A stretch of 35,391 bases of DNA, from assembly GCA_025456205.1 (NCBI GenBank), contig JALOLA010000016.1:1-35391 (forward strand), read 5' to 3'. The notes under the pieces were generated by a model. That model ran no database searches. It was not told the origin of the DNA and worked only from the letters and a program-made list of their open reading frames with translations. This DNA comes from Acidobacteriota bacterium (lineage in GTDB: Bacteria; Acidobacteriota; Aminicenantia; UBA2199). The translations under genes and the position numbers were made by a program. Each line of letters begins with the position of its first letter. The stretch's first letter is position 1. Shown here piece by piece: positions 1 to 8,125 of this stretch.

Positions 1-1129
1 CGAGAATGCGTACGCCAACGCCGTGTTCACCAGCTCCAGCGTGGCCACGATCTTCACCGGCCTCTACCCCGACAGACACATGGTCCGCTTCCTGTACGCC
101 AACCTGCCGCAAAAGCTGCTGACCCTGCCCGAATTCGTGGACAGCAAGGGCTACGCCACCAGCGTCTTTTCTTCGCATTTCGTCACTTCGCCCAAGCGCG
201 AGTTCATCCAGGGAGTGGATGAATATTTCAACATCCGCGAAAAGCGCAGGACCGCAAAGGATCCCTCGATCTTCGAGCGCTTCAGCGGCTGGTTCGCAGA
301 AACTCCGCCGGCCCTTTTTTCCTATATGCATTTCATCCACCCCCACTTTCCCATGATGCCGCCGGCGCATTTCCCCGTCAGCTTCCGGCCGCGAAAAGAA
401 AAGATCACCCAGGAGCGCATGCATGCGCTGACGCTGGGGAAAATCAGAACCCGGACGTTCCCCGACAGCGATGAGATCCAGGAGCTCACCGACGGCTACG
501 ACTCCAGCATCGCCTGGGTGGACGACGAGTTCGGCAAGATCCTGTCACTGCTCAAGGCTAAAAAAACTTACGACGACAGCATGATCGTTTTCCTGGCCGA
601 CCACGGGGAGGCCCTGGGCGAACACGGTGTCCTGGGCCACGGCGACAACGTGTACGAGGAAACGACGCGGGTGCCGCTGATCGTCAAGTATCCGAAGAGC
701 ATGGACCGCAAAGGCCGGGTGCGCTCGCTGGTCGAGCTCGCCGACCTTTTCCCGACCGTGGCCTCGCTTTTCGGGCAGCCGTTGAATCAGGATGGCCGCA
801 TCCTGCCGCTGCCCGGCCCCGCTGCCGAGCTGGACGACCGCATGGTCGTTTCCCGCACCAAGACCAGATGCCCCCGCTACGGAATGCGCTGGAAGAACTG
901 GTATTACATCATCGATTTCGCCAGCAACGGCGAAAAGCTCTATCTGCTGACGGCGGATCCCCGCCAGGACGTCGGCGCCGCCCATCCCCAGGTCCGGGCC
1001 TTCCTGAAAGCCCGCTTCCTGGCGTGGTACGCCCAGTTCCGCGACGGCAGCGATGACCCCGCCGAGATAGCGAAGAGGAGCCTGCCGGCCGAAGATCTCG
1101 AGGAAATGAGGACACTGGGCTATCTATAG
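1..1129 (+). CDS. Sulfatase-fold (alkaline phosphatase superfamily) protein, 5' truncated by window edge
   Basis: The reading frame is open from base 2 (residues ENAYANAVFT) and the true start lies upstream, so this is a partial gene; a GTG at 23 is internal. It is the C-terminal part of a hydrolase closely matching residues 293-665 of the next gene, so the two are tandem paralogues. Superfamily marks visible are the DHGE...GEHG...GHG metal-binding block (near base 598) and the later TTRVPLIVKYP block typical of sulfatases. Where sulfatases have Cys/Ser-x-Pro-Ser-Arg, this protein reads Thr-Ser-Ser-Ser-Val (bases 29-43), so it has no formylglycine precursor and even lacks the Pro. The substrate is unknown; a phospho- or sulfo-ester, or a Thr-nucleophile transferase as in the LtaS/EptA branch, are possibilities. 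It is probably exported like its neighbour. The stop is 13 bases before the next start. Confidence 0.85.
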   Translation, partial: ENAYANAVFTSSSVATIFTGLYPDRHMVRFLYANLPQKLLTLPEFVDSKGYATSVFSSHFVTSPKREFIQGVDEYFNIREKRRTAKDPSIFERFSGWFAETPPALFSYMHFIHPHFPMMPPAHFPVSFRPRKEKITQERMHALTLGKIRTRTFPDSDEIQELTDGYDSSIAWVDDEFGKILSLLKAKKTYDDSMIVFLADHGEALGEHGVLGHGDNVYEETTRVPLIVKYPKSMDRKGRVRSLVELADLFPTVASLFGQPLNQDGRILPLPGPAAELDDRMVVSRTKTRCPRYGMRWKNWYYIIDFASNGEKLYLLTADPRQDVGAAHPQVRAFLKARFLAWYAQFRDGSDDPAEIAKRSLPAEDLEEMRTLGYL

Positions 1130-1142
1130 AGGGAGTCCGCAA

Positions 1143-3140
1143 ATGAAAAAATACGGATGGCTGTTGTTGCTCCTCCCCCTGTTGCTGTCCGGAGGCTGCT
1201 CCAAGGCCCCGAGCCGCGATCTGCCGCCCACGCTGCTGTGGCACAAGGACCAGAACATGATCCGCCCCGCTGACGGCACCATGAATGTCTGGGAGGGATT
1301 CCGCATTGATGAGGACGCCTTCACGGCCGAGCGCGATTTTTCGCAGTTCATCTTCTGGCGCGCCCGGGAGCAGCAGGTCACCCTGGCGATCGACTATACC
1401 CTGGCGGGCAGGAAGGTCGACGTCGTGGTCAATGCAAAAAAAAGGAACACCCTGGCCCCCAGTTCCGCCTTCAAGCGCGCGGAATTCAAGGCCTGGCTCG
1501 GCCGCGGCATGAACTTCCTGCAGTTCAACAAGAAAAAGTCGGACAAGCTGCGCGTGCGCTCCATCGCCATCGGCCAGGCGCCGCAGGAAAAAAGGCCCCA
1601 GCTGCGCAGCGGCGAAGGCTTCAGCCGCTATCACCCCCAGGGCCGGGGGCGCCTGGTGCTCCAAGGCCGGGGGCGGATCGAGATCCGCGAACAGCGGACC
1701 GCGGGCGGCAGCCTGCAGACCGCGACCCGGCAGCTGAAAAGCCGATGGCTCTCCCGGCGCATCGCGCATGAGATCGTGTTCGCAGCCCCGGGCATGCTCA
1801 CGGTGACCGTCCTGGAGGGCAGCTTCGCGATCGGCTCCTATGCCTACGAGGCCGCCCCCCCTTCCCCGCCGCCGCCGCCGGGGATCCGCCCGCAGGCCCG
1901 GCCCAACATCTACCTCATCCTCAGCGACGCCTGCCAGGCCTCGCACCTCGGGACCTACGGCTATGCGCGCGACACATCGCCGCATGTCGACGCCTTCGCC
2001 CGGGATGCCGTCGTCTACGAGAACGCATACGCCAATTCCGTCTTCACCCGCCCCAGCGTGGCCACCATCTTCACCGGCTTCTATCCCGACAAGCACAAGG
2101 TGCGCCTGGTGTTCGCCTCCCTGCCCCAGAACATGCTGACCCTGCCCGAATACCTGGATGCCAAAGGCTATGCCACCAGCATTTTTTCCTCGAATGTCGT
2201 CACCTCGCCCCGCTGCGGCTTCACCCAGGGCGTGGATGATTTTCACTGGATATCCTCCAGATTTGACGCCCCGAAAGACATTTCCATCTACAGCGAATTC
2301 ATCCGCTGGCTGGAAAAAGCGGCCCCGCCGCATTTCTCGTTCATGCACTACATCCACCCCCACTTTCCCAAGGTGCCCCCGGATGGATTCCCCGTCTCCT
2401 TCAGGCCGGGAAAGACAAGAACCTCCCTGGGGCGCATGAACGAGCTGACGCGCAAGGGATCCAGGAACATCAAGCGCATCAGCGCCGATGAGCTCCAGGA
2501 GATCACCGACACCTACGACTCCAGCATCGCCTGGGTGGACAGCGAATTCGGCAGGATCCTGGCCAATTTGAAGGCCAAGGGGCTTTATGACGACAGTCTC
2601 ATCATCTTCCTGGCCGACCATGGCGAAGCCCAGGGCGAGCACGGCGTCCTGGGCCACGGCCGCAACGTCTACGACGAGACGACCCGGGTGCCCCTGGTCG
2701 TCAAGTACCCGAAAAGCATGAACCTCAGGGGCCGGGTGCGGCCGCTGGTCGAGCTGGCGGACATCTTCCCGACCATCGCCTGGTTTTTCGGGCAGGACCT
2801 GGCGCTCGACGGCCGCAACCTGCTGCTGGCCGGCCTCGATGACGACCTGGACGATCGCATGGTCGTTTCGCGCACCGGCATCCAGCCCGCCACCTACGGA
2901 CTGCGCTGGCGTGACTGGTATTATATGCACCAGCCGGGCAGAAACTTCGAGAAGCTTTTCCTGCTGACGGCCGATGCCTACCGGGAAGCCGATCATCCGC
3001 AGATGCGCGCTTTCCTGAAAAGCCGCTTCCTGGACTGGTTCTCCCGCTTCCGCAATCTCAATGAGACCGCCGGCGAGATCTCCCTGAAGGACCTGCCGGC
3101 CAGCGACATCGAGGAGATGAAAACGCTGGGATACCTCTAG
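1143..3140 (+). CDS. Sulfatase-fold lipoprotein
   Basis: This is a 665-residue protein starting with a lipoprotein signal peptide (hydrophobic core, lipobox LSGGC, Cys19), so it is likely anchored in the periplasm-facing envelope. Residues about 20-235 form a domain I do not recognise. A Pro-rich linker (about 236-250) leads to an alkaline-phosphatase-superfamily domain (about 253-600). Visible metal ligands are Asp262 (ILSD) and Asp492-His493 (ADHGE). The nucleophile position is Thr302 in TRPSV, where sulfatases have Cys or Ser followed by x-Pro-Ser-Arg. Formylglycine modification therefore cannot happen here; a Thr nucleophile would resemble LtaS/EptA-type or nucleotide pyrophosphatase enzymes. 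An SD-like GGGAG precedes the ATG. It lies 13 bases after its paralogue, so the two are co-transcribed. The substrate cannot be told from sequence. Confidence 0.88.
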   Translation: MKKYGWLLLLLPLLLSGGCSKAPSRDLPPTLLWHKDQNMIRPADGTMNVWEGFRIDEDAFTAERDFSQFIFWRAREQQVTLAIDYTLAGRKVDVVVNAKKRNTLAPSSAFKRAEFKAWLGRGMNFLQFNKKKSDKLRVRSIAIGQAPQEKRPQLRSGEGFSRYHPQGRGRLVLQGRGRIEIREQRTAGGSLQTATRQLKSRWLSRRIAHEIVFAAPGMLTVTVLEGSFAIGSYAYEAAPPSPPPPPGIRPQARPNIYLILSDACQASHLGTYGYARDTSPHVDAFARDAVVYENAYANSVFTRPSVATIFTGFYPDKHKVRLVFASLPQNMLTLPEYLDAKGYATSIFSSNVVTSPRCGFTQGVDDFHWISSRFDAPKDISIYSEFIRWLEKAAPPHFSFMHYIHPHFPKVPPDGFPVSFRPGKTRTSLGRMNELTRKGSRNIKRISADELQEITDTYDSSIAWVDSEFGRILANLKAKGLYDDSLIIFLADHGEAQGEHGVLGHGRNVYDETTRVPLVVKYPKSMNLRGRVRPLVELADIFPTIAWFFGQDLALDGRNLLLAGLDDDLDDRMVVSRTGIQPATYGLRWRDWYYMHQPGRNFEKLFLLTADAYREADHPQMRAFLKSRFLDWFSRFRNLNETAGEISLKDLPASDIEEMKTLGYL

Positions 3141-3184
3141 TCCTCCCCCGACCCGGCCACTGGCAGAGCGGGGACGTCAGCGCT

Positions 3185-4762
3185 TCAGTTATCGTCGGCC
3201 TTGATGAAATGGGCGCCGCGCGACACGCGGTTGCGCAGGGCCGCCTCGACGATCAGCAGCGCCGCCTGGACGCTGTCGCGCAGCGAAACGATGCGGTTGC
3301 CGATCTCGCTCGCCTTGTAGAACTTCTCGATGCGATGCTTCAGATATTCCAGGTCGGCCTTGGCCCGCTCCATGCGCTTGACAGTGCGGATGATGCCGTT
3401 GTAGTTCCACATGATGGTCTTGATGGTCACCAGGTCCTGCCAGACCAGGGCCGGGTCGAGCTTCTCCTGCGGATGCGGGTATTTCCACTCGGGGACCTCG
3501 GCGATGACGTAGGGATCCTTGTCATCGTCGATGACGGAAAGGATGTCGGCGGCAGCCTTGTCCCCCCAGACCAGCGCCTCGAGCAGCGAGACCGAAGCCA
3601 GGCGGTTGGCCCCGTGCACGCCGGTGGCCGAGACCTCGCCGATGGCGTACAGGTTGCGGATGCTGCTGCGCCCGTTCAGGTCGCAGAGGACGCCGCCGCA
3701 GCTGTAATGGGCGGCGGGCACGACCGGGATCGGCTTCTCCTCGATGTTGATGCCGTACTTCAGGCAGTTCTGGAAGATGGTCGGAAAACGCTCGCGGATG
3801 TTGATCCTGGCGAACGAGGCCAGGTCGAGCAGGGCGTAGTCGCTGCCATGCTTGATCATCTCCTCATAGATGGCCCGCGACACTTCGTCGCGCGGCGCCA
3901 GGTCCTTCAGCGGCGAATACTTCTCCATGAAATACTCGCCCTTGAGGTTCATCAGCCGCGCTCCCTCGCCGCGCACCGCTTCGGAGATGAGGAAGCTGTC
4001 GGCCTCGCGATGGTAGAGCGAGGTGGGATGGAACTGGACGTATTCCAGGTTGGCCAGGCGCGCCCCGGCGCGATGGGCCATGGCGATGCCGTTGCCGATC
4101 GCCTCCTCGGGGTTGGTCGAGTGCAGGTAGAGGCTGCTCAGGCCGCCGCTGGCCAGTACCACCTTGCGGGCGAAGACGCGGGTGACCTTCTTGCTTTTCT
4201 GGTCCAGCACATAGGCGCCGATGATGCGCGGCTCCTGGTAGGTGCGCGCCGGATTCAGCGAATGGTGGGGATAGCTCAGCAGGTCGATGGCCGTGTGCTG
4301 GAAGAGCATTTTCAGCCGCGGCAGCTTCTCGAGGATTTCGTTGAACCTGTCCTGGATGACGCGCCCGGTCATGTCGCGGACGTTGAGCACCCGGCGCGTG
4401 GAGTGCCCCCCCTCCTTGGCCAGGTCGTATTCCCCGCCTTTTTTCGAAAAAGGGACCTGCAGCTTGTCGATCAGGATCTCCTGCACCAGGGGCCACGACT
4501 CCCGCACCGCCTGGTCGACGGCCGGGCGGTAGTTGAATTCGTCGCCGGCCTTGATGATATCGCCGGCGAAGAGCTCGGCTTTCTCCCCGGCGGGCAGGGC
4601 GGCGATGCCGCCCTGGGCATAGTAGGTGTTGGTGCGCGTGTGGTCCTTGCCCTTGGAGACCAGGAGCACGTCCCGGCCGCCCTCGGCCAGGCGCAGGGCG
4701 GCCGTGGCGCCGGCGATGCCGCCGCCGATGACCAGCACGTCGGTTTCCAGGTAATCCTTCAT
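3185..4762 (-). CDS. nadB: L-aspartate oxidase
   Basis: The 525-residue flavoprotein oxidises L-aspartate to iminoaspartate, which NadA condenses with dihydroxyacetone phosphate to quinolinate. It shows the FAD-binding GGGIAG at residues 13-18, the TNTYYAQGGIAA block typical of the NadB/SdhA/FrdA family, HPTSLY, the RDEVSRAIYEEM segment, and GANRLASVSLLEALVWG near the C-terminal end of the flavin domain, followed by a helical tail. Length fits NadB (about 510-540). It follows nadC with a 4-base overlap (4759-4762), so the pair is translationally coupled. nadA is not in the window. The gene converges on the sulfatase pair with 44 bases between stops and no convincing terminator. Confidence 0.96.
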   Translation of the reverse strand: MKDYLETDVLVIGGGIAGATAALRLAEGGRDVLLVSKGKDHTRTNTYYAQGGIAALPAGEKAELFAGDIIKAGDEFNYRPAVDQAVRESWPLVQEILIDKLQVPFSKKGGEYDLAKEGGHSTRRVLNVRDMTGRVIQDRFNEILEKLPRLKMLFQHTAIDLLSYPHHSLNPARTYQEPRIIGAYVLDQKSKKVTRVFARKVVLASGGLSSLYLHSTNPEEAIGNGIAMAHRAGARLANLEYVQFHPTSLYHREADSFLISEAVRGEGARLMNLKGEYFMEKYSPLKDLAPRDEVSRAIYEEMIKHGSDYALLDLASFARINIRERFPTIFQNCLKYGINIEEKPIPVVPAAHYSCGGVLCDLNGRSSIRNLYAIGEVSATGVHGANRLASVSLLEALVWGDKAAADILSVIDDDKDPYVIAEVPEWKYPHPQEKLDPALVWQDLVTIKTIMWNYNGIIRTVKRMERAKADLEYLKHRIEKFYKASEIGNRIVSLRDSVQAALLIVEAALRNRVSRGAHFIKADDN

Positions 4763-5601
4763 TTTGCCCCCACGATCTTCAGGTTCAGGTCCAGCGAACG
4801 GAAGGAATGGGTCAGGGCCCCGGCCGATATGAAATCGACCCCGCTGGCCGCCTTTTCGGCGATGTTCTCCAGCGTGACATTGCCCGAGATCTCGAGCCGG
4901 GCCCGGCCGCGGTTGATCGCGACCGCCGTGCTGGCCAGCGCCAGGGGAAAATTATCCAGCATGACCAGCTCCACGCCCAGGGCCAGCGCCTCCTCGAGCT
5001 CCGCGATGTCCTTCACTTCCACTTCGATCGCCTTCTGCGGAAAGGCGGCGCGCACGCGCTCGACGGCGGCGCGGATGCCGCCGGCCATGACGATGTGGTT
5101 GTCCTTGACCATGGCCATGTCCTCCAGGTTCAGGCGGTGGTTGCGGCCGCCGCCGTGGCGCACGGCGTTCTTTTCCAGGTAGCGCATGCCGGGCGTCGTC
5201 TTGCGCGTGTCCAGCAGCACGGCGCGGTAGGGCGCGAGCTTCTCCACGAATGCCCTCGTCAGGGTGGCGACGCCGCTCAGGCGCTGCAGGAAGTTGAGCG
5301 CCGTGCGCTCGCCCCTGAGGATCGAGCGTTCACTGCCGCACACCTCCAGGACCAGGTCCCCGGGCTTGACCTCGCAGCCGTCGCCGGCGAAGACGGCCAC
5401 CTCCAGCTGCGGGTCCACTTCGTGCAGGACCAGGGTGAAGACCTCGATGCCGGAGATGACGCCGGCCTCCTTGGCGCGCAATTCGGCCCGCGCCGGACGG
5501 TCCAGGCCGGCCAGGGAGAGGGTGGTGACGTCGTCGTCCACCCGGTCCTCCTCCAGCGCCAGGCGGACGATCTTCTTCAGGCAGCGGTGCTCGAGGTCCA
5601 T
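4759..5601 (-). CDS. nadC: Nicotinate-nucleotide pyrophosphorylase (carboxylating), quinolinate phosphoribosyltransferase
   Basis: The 280-residue enzyme converts quinolinate and PRPP to nicotinate mononucleotide, CO2 and pyrophosphate in de novo NAD synthesis. Recognisable blocks are EDRVDDDVTT near the N-terminus, GERTALNFLQRLSGVAT, DTRKTTPGMRYLEKNAVRHG (the substrate-binding stretch), HRLNLEDMAMVKDNH and the barrel strands EVEVKDIAELEEAL and LVMLDNF. It is the first gene of a nadC-nadB pair. The start ATG (5599-5601) has no Shine-Dalgarno sequence; a TATAAT box ends 6 bases before it, which predicts a leaderless mRNA. The only nearby alternative would be an internal codon that removes conserved sequence, so this start is preferred. 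Confidence 0.96.
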   Translation of the reverse strand: MDLEHRCLKKIVRLALEEDRVDDDVTTLSLAGLDRPARAELRAKEAGVISGIEVFTLVLHEVDPQLEVAVFAGDGCEVKPGDLVLEVCGSERSILRGERTALNFLQRLSGVATLTRAFVEKLAPYRAVLLDTRKTTPGMRYLEKNAVRHGGGRNHRLNLEDMAMVKDNHIVMAGGIRAAVERVRAAFPQKAIEVEVKDIAELEEALALGVELVMLDNFPLALASTAVAINRGRARLEISGNVTLENIAEKAASGVDFISAGALTHSFRSLDLNLKIVGAK

Positions 5602-5607
5602 GGGGCG

Positions 5608-5636
5608 ATTATAGGCGCCCGGGCCAAAATAGTAAA
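5608..5636 (-). promoter_or_regulatory. Sigma70-type promoter of nadC, leaderless architecture
   Basis: Read on the minus strand: TTTACT (5636-5631), 17-base spacer, TATAAT (5613-5608), then only CGCCCC before the nadC ATG. A transcription start 7 bases after the -10 falls on the A of the ATG. There is no room for an SD or a leader. Confidence 0.7.
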
Positions 5637-5646
5637 GCAGGAACTC

Positions 5647-5751
5647 GGTGTAAGGTGCAGGGCAGAAGGCGTAGGGAAGAAAGTATCCGACTTAAAGAAA
5701 CTATTCAGCCAGATCCTTTTACCTTACACCTTACGCCTTGCGCCTTACACC
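5647..5751. repeat. Inverted pair of degenerate heptamer arrays (array A)
   Basis: The left arm (5647-5676) and right arm (5721-5751) are each made of four tandem 7-base units. The arms are inverted relative to one another around a 44-base loop. The unit is GGYGYAR on the left and the complement on the right (for example GGTGTAA, GGCGTAA). Over 30 aligned positions about 24 match, so the transcript could fold into a long imperfect hairpin. On the minus strand the array begins 14 bases after the stop codon of the DUF5916 gene at 5766 and ends 10 bases upstream of the nadC -35 box. It could act as a 3' stabiliser or terminator, but there is no clean T-run. Confidence 0.75.
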
Positions 5752-5765
5752 AAGCCCTTTTGGTA

Positions 5766-7988
5766 TCAGAATCTCCAAAGATAAGACGCCTTGAAAAAGA
5801 AGCTCCTGCGCGTCTGCAGAAAGTCGTCGGACGGGAAATAGTCCCGGTCTTCGCTGCTCCACTTCAGTTTCTGATACGCCGAGCCGTAGCCGACGTAGAT
5901 GACGGTGCCGGGGATATAGGTGAAGGAAGCCAGGAAATCGGCGTTGAGCTTCTTCCAGTAGTTGTTGTACTCGAGGATGCCGCGGAAGAACAGGTTGCGG
6001 TTCACCTGGAAGGTGGTGCGGCTGCGCCAGATGGTGTAGTCGTAGACCTTCTGGTTGTCGCTGGCGCGGTGGAAGTCATAATAGCTGAGCCCCAGCGAGG
6101 TGCTCAGCCGGTCAAAGGGCTGGAAGAGCAGGAACAGGTCGGCGGTGTTGCCCTTGCCCTGGAACGGGGCTTCCTCGTCGTAAAAGATCCGGTCCGAGCG
6201 GCGGTAGCCGCCCTCCAAGTAGAGCTGCTTGAGCAGCTGCGTGTAGCCGCGGACGCGCCAACCGCTGAGGCTGAAGCGCTGCGCGGCGAACACTTCGTTA
6301 CCGAGGATGGCGTCGAAGCGCACCTGGGTCTGGCGCGGCATGTTGAGACGCAGCACCAGGTGGTTGTAGGTCTCGAACAGGTCGCTGGGCTTGTCCAGCA
6401 GGTGGTAGCTCCACCAGAAGGTATCGATCTTCTGGAAGAATTTCGATCGGGGGTACATGCTGTATTGGACAAAGAGGGGCACCATGGTGATGCCGGTGCG
6501 GGTCACGTAGCCGGTGTCGATGCGGAAATCGCTGCTCAGGTCGAAGAAACCCGCGTCGACGTTCCAGCGCCGGCTGCTGAAATTGTAGCGCAAGCCCAGG
6601 GAATGGCCCTGACGGCCCCGCTCGGCATCGCGCTCCCGGCTGAAGGACCTGAAAAGGCTGTATTCAAAATAGCTGGTGTTGTTCAAGCGCCAGCGGCCGT
6701 CGATGCCGCCGACGCGGTTGCCGGCGCCGGCAAAGCTGCGATCGGTGAAGAAGCCGCCGACATAACTGTCCTGGTCCAGCTGCCGCTTGTAGCGCAGGAT
6801 GGAGAAAGCGGCATTGCGTCCGGCCAGCTCGCTGTCACCTGTTTCGGCGGCGACGTCCCCCGGATATTCGTCCAGGGCGAAGATGCCCGACAGCACGTTC
6901 CGACTGCCGACCTTGCCGGTCAGCTTGAGCCCCAGCAGCGGGTCGACGATCGAGCGGGTATAGACGATGGCCCCGACGGTGTTGGCCTCCATGGCGGTGG
7001 CGAAGTTGAAGTTCTCCATGCCCTCCAGGAAAAAGGGGCGCTTTTCCTGATAATAGATGGATGAGCGCAGGTTGATGTCGATCTGCCCGGCATCGGTCTC
7101 AACCTGGCTGAAATCGGGATTGTAGGAGGCGTCCAGCGTCAGGTTGGAGGTGAGGCCCAGCTTGCCGGTGAGGCTGAAATTGCTGTTCCTGCCGGTCGAG
7201 CGCATCCGCCCTTCGTCCTGGCTGCTCCCCCGGTCGTAGGTCAGGGCCGGGATGAATTCCACCGGGCGCTCGAACTTGACGTCGTTGAGCTCGATCCTCT
7301 GCGCCTGGGACATGAGCCCCCCGCCCTCGGGACGGAGCCCGGGGAAGCTGGTCTGCTCCGACTTGCGGCCGATGAAGCGCGACACCAGCAGCCCCATGGT
7401 CATTTTTTTCTTGAACGGATAGCGCAGGCTTTTGAATGGGACCGCCATCTCGGCGCAGTAGCCGGCGCCGTGGATGCAGCCCTTGCTCTCCCAGACCGTG
7501 TCGAAGCTGGCGTCGCCGTTGCCGTCGGCGTTGATCATGCCGTCCAGCTGAATGCCCAGCGGGTTGACCTCGAACAGGTAGCCGCCCTGCTGGTCGCCGA
7601 AGGTGTCCAGCACCACCCCGATCCAGTCGTCCATGTCGATGCCGTCGCGCTTGGCCACGGAGGCCTTGATCCTGGCCGGCTCGCTGTCGCGGCAGTCGAA
7701 GGCGAAATAGATGTGCGTCCGGTCGTAGGCCATCAGGATGACGGTTTTTTCCGATGTCGGCTTGCCGAAGTCGGGCTTGAAGGTGAGGAAGTCGTCGAAA
7801 CGGGTGGCCTGCTGCCAGACCGGGTCATCGAGCTTGCCGTCGATCACCGGCGGCGTTGCGGTGCGATACACCGGGACCGTGGCGGCCGGGCCGGCCGCGC
7901 TGATCTCGCCGGCTGCGGGCAGGAACGCCGCCAGCGCGACCAGTATCCAAACTCCGGCAAGAATGTTCTTCCAAATAGTGCGTTTCAT
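5766..7988 (-). CDS. DUF5916 outer-membrane protein with CBM9-like N-terminal domain
   Basis: The protein is 740 residues. It has a signal peptide (about 1-32), then a carbohydrate-binding family 9-like sandwich (about 42-215) with VIDGKLDDPVWQQA, YDRTHIYFAFDCRDSEP, DDWIGVVLDTFGD and AEMAVPFKSLRYP. A long DUF5916 region follows, rich in alternating aromatic beta-strands, and ends in Trp-Arg-Phe, the aromatic end typical of outer-membrane barrels. The GGAGG seven bases before the ATG supports the start. A block around YNPDFSQVETDAGQIDIN is shared almost exactly with its paralogue at 8274-10460. The family has no settled biochemical role; glycan binding or uptake at the outer membrane is a guess from the N-terminal fold. 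It lies between two heptamer arrays. Confidence 0.88.
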   Translation of the reverse strand: MKRTIWKNILAGVWILVALAAFLPAAGEISAAGPAATVPVYRTATPPVIDGKLDDPVWQQATRFDDFLTFKPDFGKPTSEKTVILMAYDRTHIYFAFDCRDSEPARIKASVAKRDGIDMDDWIGVVLDTFGDQQGGYLFEVNPLGIQLDGMINADGNGDASFDTVWESKGCIHGAGYCAEMAVPFKSLRYPFKKKMTMGLLVSRFIGRKSEQTSFPGLRPEGGGLMSQAQRIELNDVKFERPVEFIPALTYDRGSSQDEGRMRSTGRNSNFSLTGKLGLTSNLTLDASYNPDFSQVETDAGQIDINLRSSIYYQEKRPFFLEGMENFNFATAMEANTVGAIVYTRSIVDPLLGLKLTGKVGSRNVLSGIFALDEYPGDVAAETGDSELAGRNAAFSILRYKRQLDQDSYVGGFFTDRSFAGAGNRVGGIDGRWRLNNTSYFEYSLFRSFSRERDAERGRQGHSLGLRYNFSSRRWNVDAGFFDLSSDFRIDTGYVTRTGITMVPLFVQYSMYPRSKFFQKIDTFWWSYHLLDKPSDLFETYNHLVLRLNMPRQTQVRFDAILGNEVFAAQRFSLSGWRVRGYTQLLKQLYLEGGYRRSDRIFYDEEAPFQGKGNTADLFLLFQPFDRLSTSLGLSYYDFHRASDNQKVYDYTIWRSRTTFQVNRNLFFRGILEYNNYWKKLNADFLASFTYIPGTVIYVGYGSAYQKLKWSSEDRDYFPSDDFLQTRRSFFFKASYLWRF

Positions 7989-8002
7989 GTTATCCTCCGC
8001 CG

Positions 8003-8017
8003 GGGGATGCGATCCCC
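8003..8017. other. Small perfect hairpin in the leader of the DUF5916 gene at 5766-7988
   Basis: GGGGAT-GCG-ATCCCC gives a 6-bp stem with a 3-base loop, placed just upstream of the SD of the downstream gene. It may shield or expose the ribosome-binding site or stabilise the 5' end. A small hairpin like this can also arise by chance. Confidence 0.4.
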
Positions 8018-8045
8018 TCAGGATAAATCAACGCAGGGCGCAAAA

Positions 8046-8056
8046 GAAAAGTTGCA
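8046..8056 (-). promoter_or_regulatory. Shared upstream element TGCAACTTTTC (copy 1)
   Basis: Minus-strand TGCAACTTTTC ends 57 bases from the start codon of the DUF5916 gene at 5766-7988. The identical 11-mer occurs at 10517-10527, 56 bases from the start of the paralogue. Both are followed on the minus strand by a TTTAT box about 35-38 bases from the ATG. The identical sequence and matched spacing suggest a promoter element or a common operator. Confidence 0.45.
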
Positions 8057-8125
8057 ATAATTTTCTGCACAGCCTGAATTCCCGTTGTTCAATTGATTGA
8101 AGTTTGCGGATTCAGCGAAACCACT

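Noticed and set aside
909-2996. A 695-codon minus-strand frame opposite the sulfatase-fold pair
   Set aside because: It spans the junction between two clear plus-strand genes and shows only mirrored composition.
3141-3184. Bidirectional terminator between the sulfatase gene and nadB
   Set aside because: Only a 5-bp CCCCG/CGGGG stem with a long loop and no T-run is present.
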